A stretch of 7,730 bases of DNA from Parcubacteria group bacterium (lineage in GTDB: Bacteria > Patescibacteriota > Minisyncoccia > UBA6257 > JACRHY01), in assembly GCA_016215765.1 (NCBI GenBank), contig JACRHY010000002.1:1-7730 (forward strand). Direction: 5' to 3'. Positions within the stretch are counted from its first letter, which is position 1. Each line of letters begins with the position of its first letter. The translations under genes were made by a program, and so were the position numbers. Shown here piece after piece: positions 6,262 through 7,730 of the stretch. The notes beneath the pieces are model-generated. The model worked only from the letters and a program-made list of their open reading frames with translations. It ran no database searches and had not been told where the DNA came from.

Positions 6262-7730
6262 ATGTCTAGAATCGCCATATTTTCCACCGCTTATCTGCCG
6301 CTTATCGGCGGCGCGGAAATCGCTGTTAAGGAAATCACCGACCGAATTCCGGGCGTTGAATTTGATCTTTTTTGCGCCCGCCTTCGGAAGGAACTGCCCA
6401 AAACCGAGCGCATCGGTCGCGTTAACGTTTTCCGGATCGGTCGGGGACGCTCCTGCGACAAATATCTCCTGCCATTTTTGGGCGCGCGATTGGCGGCCGC
6501 TTTGGCCGGAAAAAACGGCGGCTACGACCTGATTTGGGCGATAATGGCTTCTTACGGCGGACTGGGGGCTTTATTTTTCAAATTGCGCCATCCGAATACT
6601 CCGCTTTTATTGACGCTTCAGGAGGGCGACTCTGAAGAGCATATTTTGAAGCGGGTGGGCATTTTTTATTTTCTTTGGAAGAAAATTTTTACCAAAGCGG
6701 ATTATATTCAGGCGATCAGCGGCTATCTGGCCGATTTCGGCCGCCGTCACGGCGCGAAATGTCCGGTGGAAGTCGTCCCCAACGGCGTTGATATAAGCAG
6801 ATACACGCGGATTAGATCTGCTTTGCAGAATACGCAGATACACGCGGAAAAGAGCAATTTTTTATATTCCGATATAACCTACAAGATCAGAGGAGCGTGC
6901 TTCAAGGTTTGGAAAAATTTTCAAGGTTCTTTCAAAGAATCTATTATTGAGTGTGCATTGAAAGAGGAATTAATGAATCATGGCCTTTTAGTTGAGACGC
7001 AAAAACAAATACCGGTTTATTACAATAATAAAAAAGTTGGCGTTTACGTTCCCGATATGATTATAAACGACAAGATTGTTGTTGAATTAAAACGAAAACC
7101 AACATTAACGAAAGAAGACGAGAAACAACTTTGGTTGTATCTCAAGGGGTCTGTTTATAAAGTGGGGCTTCTTATAAATTTTGGATCTAAAAAGTTAGAG
7201 ATTAAGCGAAGAATATATGATTTAGCCGGAAATTCTTCCGCGCATATCGGCGTATCGCCGAAGGCGCAAAATCTGCGCTTATCTGCTTCCACAACCATTA
7301 TTACTGCTTCGCGGCTGGTTAAGAAAAACGCGGTGGGGGATATTGTTGAGGCGATGCGGTATTTGCCGGAGAGCGTGAAATTATTGATATTGGGCGACGG
7401 TCCGGAGGAGCATAGCATCAAGTCCCGAATTTCAAATCTCAAACTTGAAAACAGGGTTTCCCTGCCCGGCGCGGTTCCTCACGGCGAATTGCCGAAATAT
7501 CTGGCGGAAGCCGACATTTTCATCCGCCCCTCTCTTTCCGAAGGGATGGGGAATTCGTTTATTGAAGCGATGGCCGCCGGAGTTCCCGTAATAGGCACGC
7601 CGGTCGGCGGCATAGTTGATTTTCTCCGCGATCCCTCGGCCAATCCGGACGAGACGCCGACGGGCTTGTTTTGCCGCGTCCGCGATCCGCAAAGCATCGC
7701 GGAAAAAGTGATACTGTTGCTGAAAGACGA
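6262..7730 (+). CDS. GT4-family glycosyltransferase with in-frame GxxExxY nuclease-domain insert (3' partial)
   Basis: The frame is open for 489 codons from ATG 6262 to the window edge. Residues 1-181 are the N-terminal GT-B domain (MSRIAIFSTAYLPLIGGAE, the acceptor-side loop at 15-19) ending in VVPNGVDISRY. Residues about 344-489 are the C-terminal donor-binding domain: TTIITASRLVKKN (R351, K355), LLILGDGPEE, and the EX7E motif E427 to E435 (EGMGNSFIE), then GVPVIGTPVGG. Only a few tens of residues from the end should be missing. In ordinary GT4 enzymes these halves are joined by a linker of roughly 20-30 residues. Here about 160 residues intervene, including a whole PD-(D/E)XK domain (203-322). 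Both catalytic halves keep their motifs, so the enzyme could still work. The start is chosen because a TAG lies in frame just upstream (6244-6246); TTG 6256 is a weaker alternative. Confidence 0.9.
   Translation, partial: MSRIAIFSTAYLPLIGGAEIAVKEITDRIPGVEFDLFCARLRKELPKTERIGRVNVFRIGRGRSCDKYLLPFLGARLAAALAGKNGGYDLIWAIMASYGGLGALFFKLRHPNTPLLLTLQEGDSEEHILKRVGIFYFLWKKIFTKADYIQAISGYLADFGRRHGAKCPVEVVPNGVDISRYTRIRSALQNTQIHAEKSNFLYSDITYKIRGACFKVWKNFQGSFKESIIECALKEELMNHGLLVETQKQIPVYYNNKKVGVYVPDMIINDKIVVELKRKPTLTKEDEKQLWLYLKGSVYKVGLLINFGSKKLEIKRRIYDLAGNSSAHIGVSPKAQNLRLSASTTIITASRLVKKNAVGDIVEAMRYLPESVKLLILGDGPEEHSIKSRISNLKLENRVSLPGAVPHGELPKYLAEADIFIRPSLSEGMGNSFIEAMAAGVPVIGTPVGGIVDFLRDPSANPDETPTGLFCRVRDPQSIAEKVILLLKD
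6795..6848. repeat. Left end of the insert: inverted-repeat arm plus 15-bp direct repeat
   Basis: AAGCAGATACACGCGGATT (6795-6813) matches the reverse complement of 7270-7288 at 16 of 19 positions. GCAGATACACGCGGA occurs twice, at 6797-6811 and 6834-6848, 37 bases apart. Between the copies sits a perfect hairpin, TCTGC (6817-6821) TTT GCAGA (6825-6829). These bases are also translated, as the linker ISRYTRIRSALQNTQIHAE. Confidence 0.85.
7248..7288. repeat. Right end of the insert: hairpin plus inverted-repeat arm
   Basis: CGGCG (7248-7252) and CGCCG (7256-7260) form a hairpin with a TAT loop, extended by T7247 and A7261. AATCTGCGCTTATCTGCTT (7270-7288) is the partner of the left arm. In RNA the two arms give 16 Watson-Crick pairs, one G-U pair and a two-base mismatch. 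The flanking GTTG (6787-6790) and CAAC (7292-7295) could add four more pairs beyond an internal loop. Confidence 0.8.

Larger units (their letters stand above)
6795..7288 (+). mobile_element. Putative intervening element encoding a PDDEXK_3 / GxxExxY-type domain
   Basis: Between the two glycosyltransferase halves lies a sequence of about 32% G+C (hand count, 6901-7200), against about 55% for the host (6301-6600). It encodes residues about 203-322 of the fused protein, which match the GxxExxY family (PD-(D/E)XK superfamily): DITYKIRGACFKVW, SFKESIIECAL, IPVYYNNKKVGVYVPD, VVELKRK, QLWLYLKG, VGLLINFGSKKLEIKRRIYD. The nuclease-type acidic and basic residues are present: D265, E275 and K277. The signature itself is altered (SFKESII; G and Y replaced). 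The only standard start codon between the left repeat and the domain is a TTG at 6823 with no ribosome binding site, and there is no stop after the domain, so it is translated only as part of the host protein unless the RNA or protein is processed. The limits are taken from the terminal inverted repeats. Domain assignment is strong; mobility is inferred. Confidence 0.75.

Noticed and set aside
5843..6532. Rightward 229-codon open frame across the divergent gap
   Set aside because: It is the antisense shadow of the leftward glycosyltransferase and an out-of-frame reading of the start of the rightward one; its translation is Arg/Gly-rich with no domain.
6785..6796. Target-site duplication flanking the insert
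   Set aside because: The bases outside the two inverted-repeat arms (GTTGATAT on the left, CCACAACC on the right) do not match as a direct repeat, so no duplication can be claimed from this sequence.
6868..7230. A free-standing GxxExxY gene that split the glycosyltransferase into two broken pieces
   Set aside because: There is no ATG, ribosome binding site or stop for an independent gene, and the host frame is continuous on both sides with intact motifs.
6795..7288. Intein inside the glycosyltransferase
   Set aside because: No Cys/Ser at a recognisable splice start, no terminal His-Asn followed by Cys/Ser/Thr, and no Hint-fold blocks. The content is a PD-(D/E)XK domain bounded by DNA inverted repeats.
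7155..7697. Leftward open frames of 72-95 codons opposite the second glycosyltransferase
   Set aside because: They are antisense to strongly supported coding sequence and have no recognisable motifs or start signals.

Overview
The window reads like a piece of a Candidate Phyla Radiation (Patescibacteria, probably Parcubacteria-type) genome. This is inference, from three things: the large secreted protein has the layout common in those lineages (signal peptide, short Leu/Gln/Ala coiled coil, peptidoglycan-binding domain, then a long Thr/Ser/Gly-rich beta repeat tail); Shine-Dalgarno sequences are weak or absent; and one gene carries a GxxExxY-type domain, a family frequent in CPR genomes. No rRNA or tRNA is present to settle the taxonomy.

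Layout. Positions 1-316 hold no gene but several strong stem-loops. Positions 317-3868 (+) encode an 1183-residue secreted S-layer-like protein, closed by a textbook intrinsic terminator (3891-3918). Positions 3925-4170 are a GC-rich non-coding tract of nested palindromes, the largest being a Y-shaped fold with a 19-bp outer stem (4001-4132). A promoter (4195-4224) drives a membrane-anchored TPR protein gene (4232-5038, +) that carries an in-frame TAG at codon 30. After a heptamer tandem repeat comes a convergent GT4 glycosyltransferase (5090-6208, -). Divergent from it, 53 bp away, is a second GT4 glycosyltransferase (6262 to beyond the window end, +).

The most striking object is in the second glycosyltransferase. 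Its N-terminal half ends in the usual PNGVD motif and its C-terminal half resumes at TTIITASRLVKKN, but between them lies an AT-rich insert (about 32% G+C against about 55% in the host gene, counted by hand). The insert encodes a complete PD-(D/E)XK nuclease domain of the GxxExxY/PDDEXK_3 type. It has no ATG start and no stop of its own. The reading frame runs through it without interruption, and its edges are a 19-bp imperfect inverted repeat (6795-6813 and 7270-7288), plus a 15-bp direct repeat and small hairpins. It looks like a mobile intervening element that invades a coding sequence and keeps the frame, placed at the hinge of a GT-B enzyme.

Together the genes suggest a cell-surface region: an exported surface-layer protein, a membrane-anchored TPR protein, and two glycosyltransferases that could build surface glycans or glycosylate surface proteins. 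Joint function is inferred only from proximity; the genes are not one operon.
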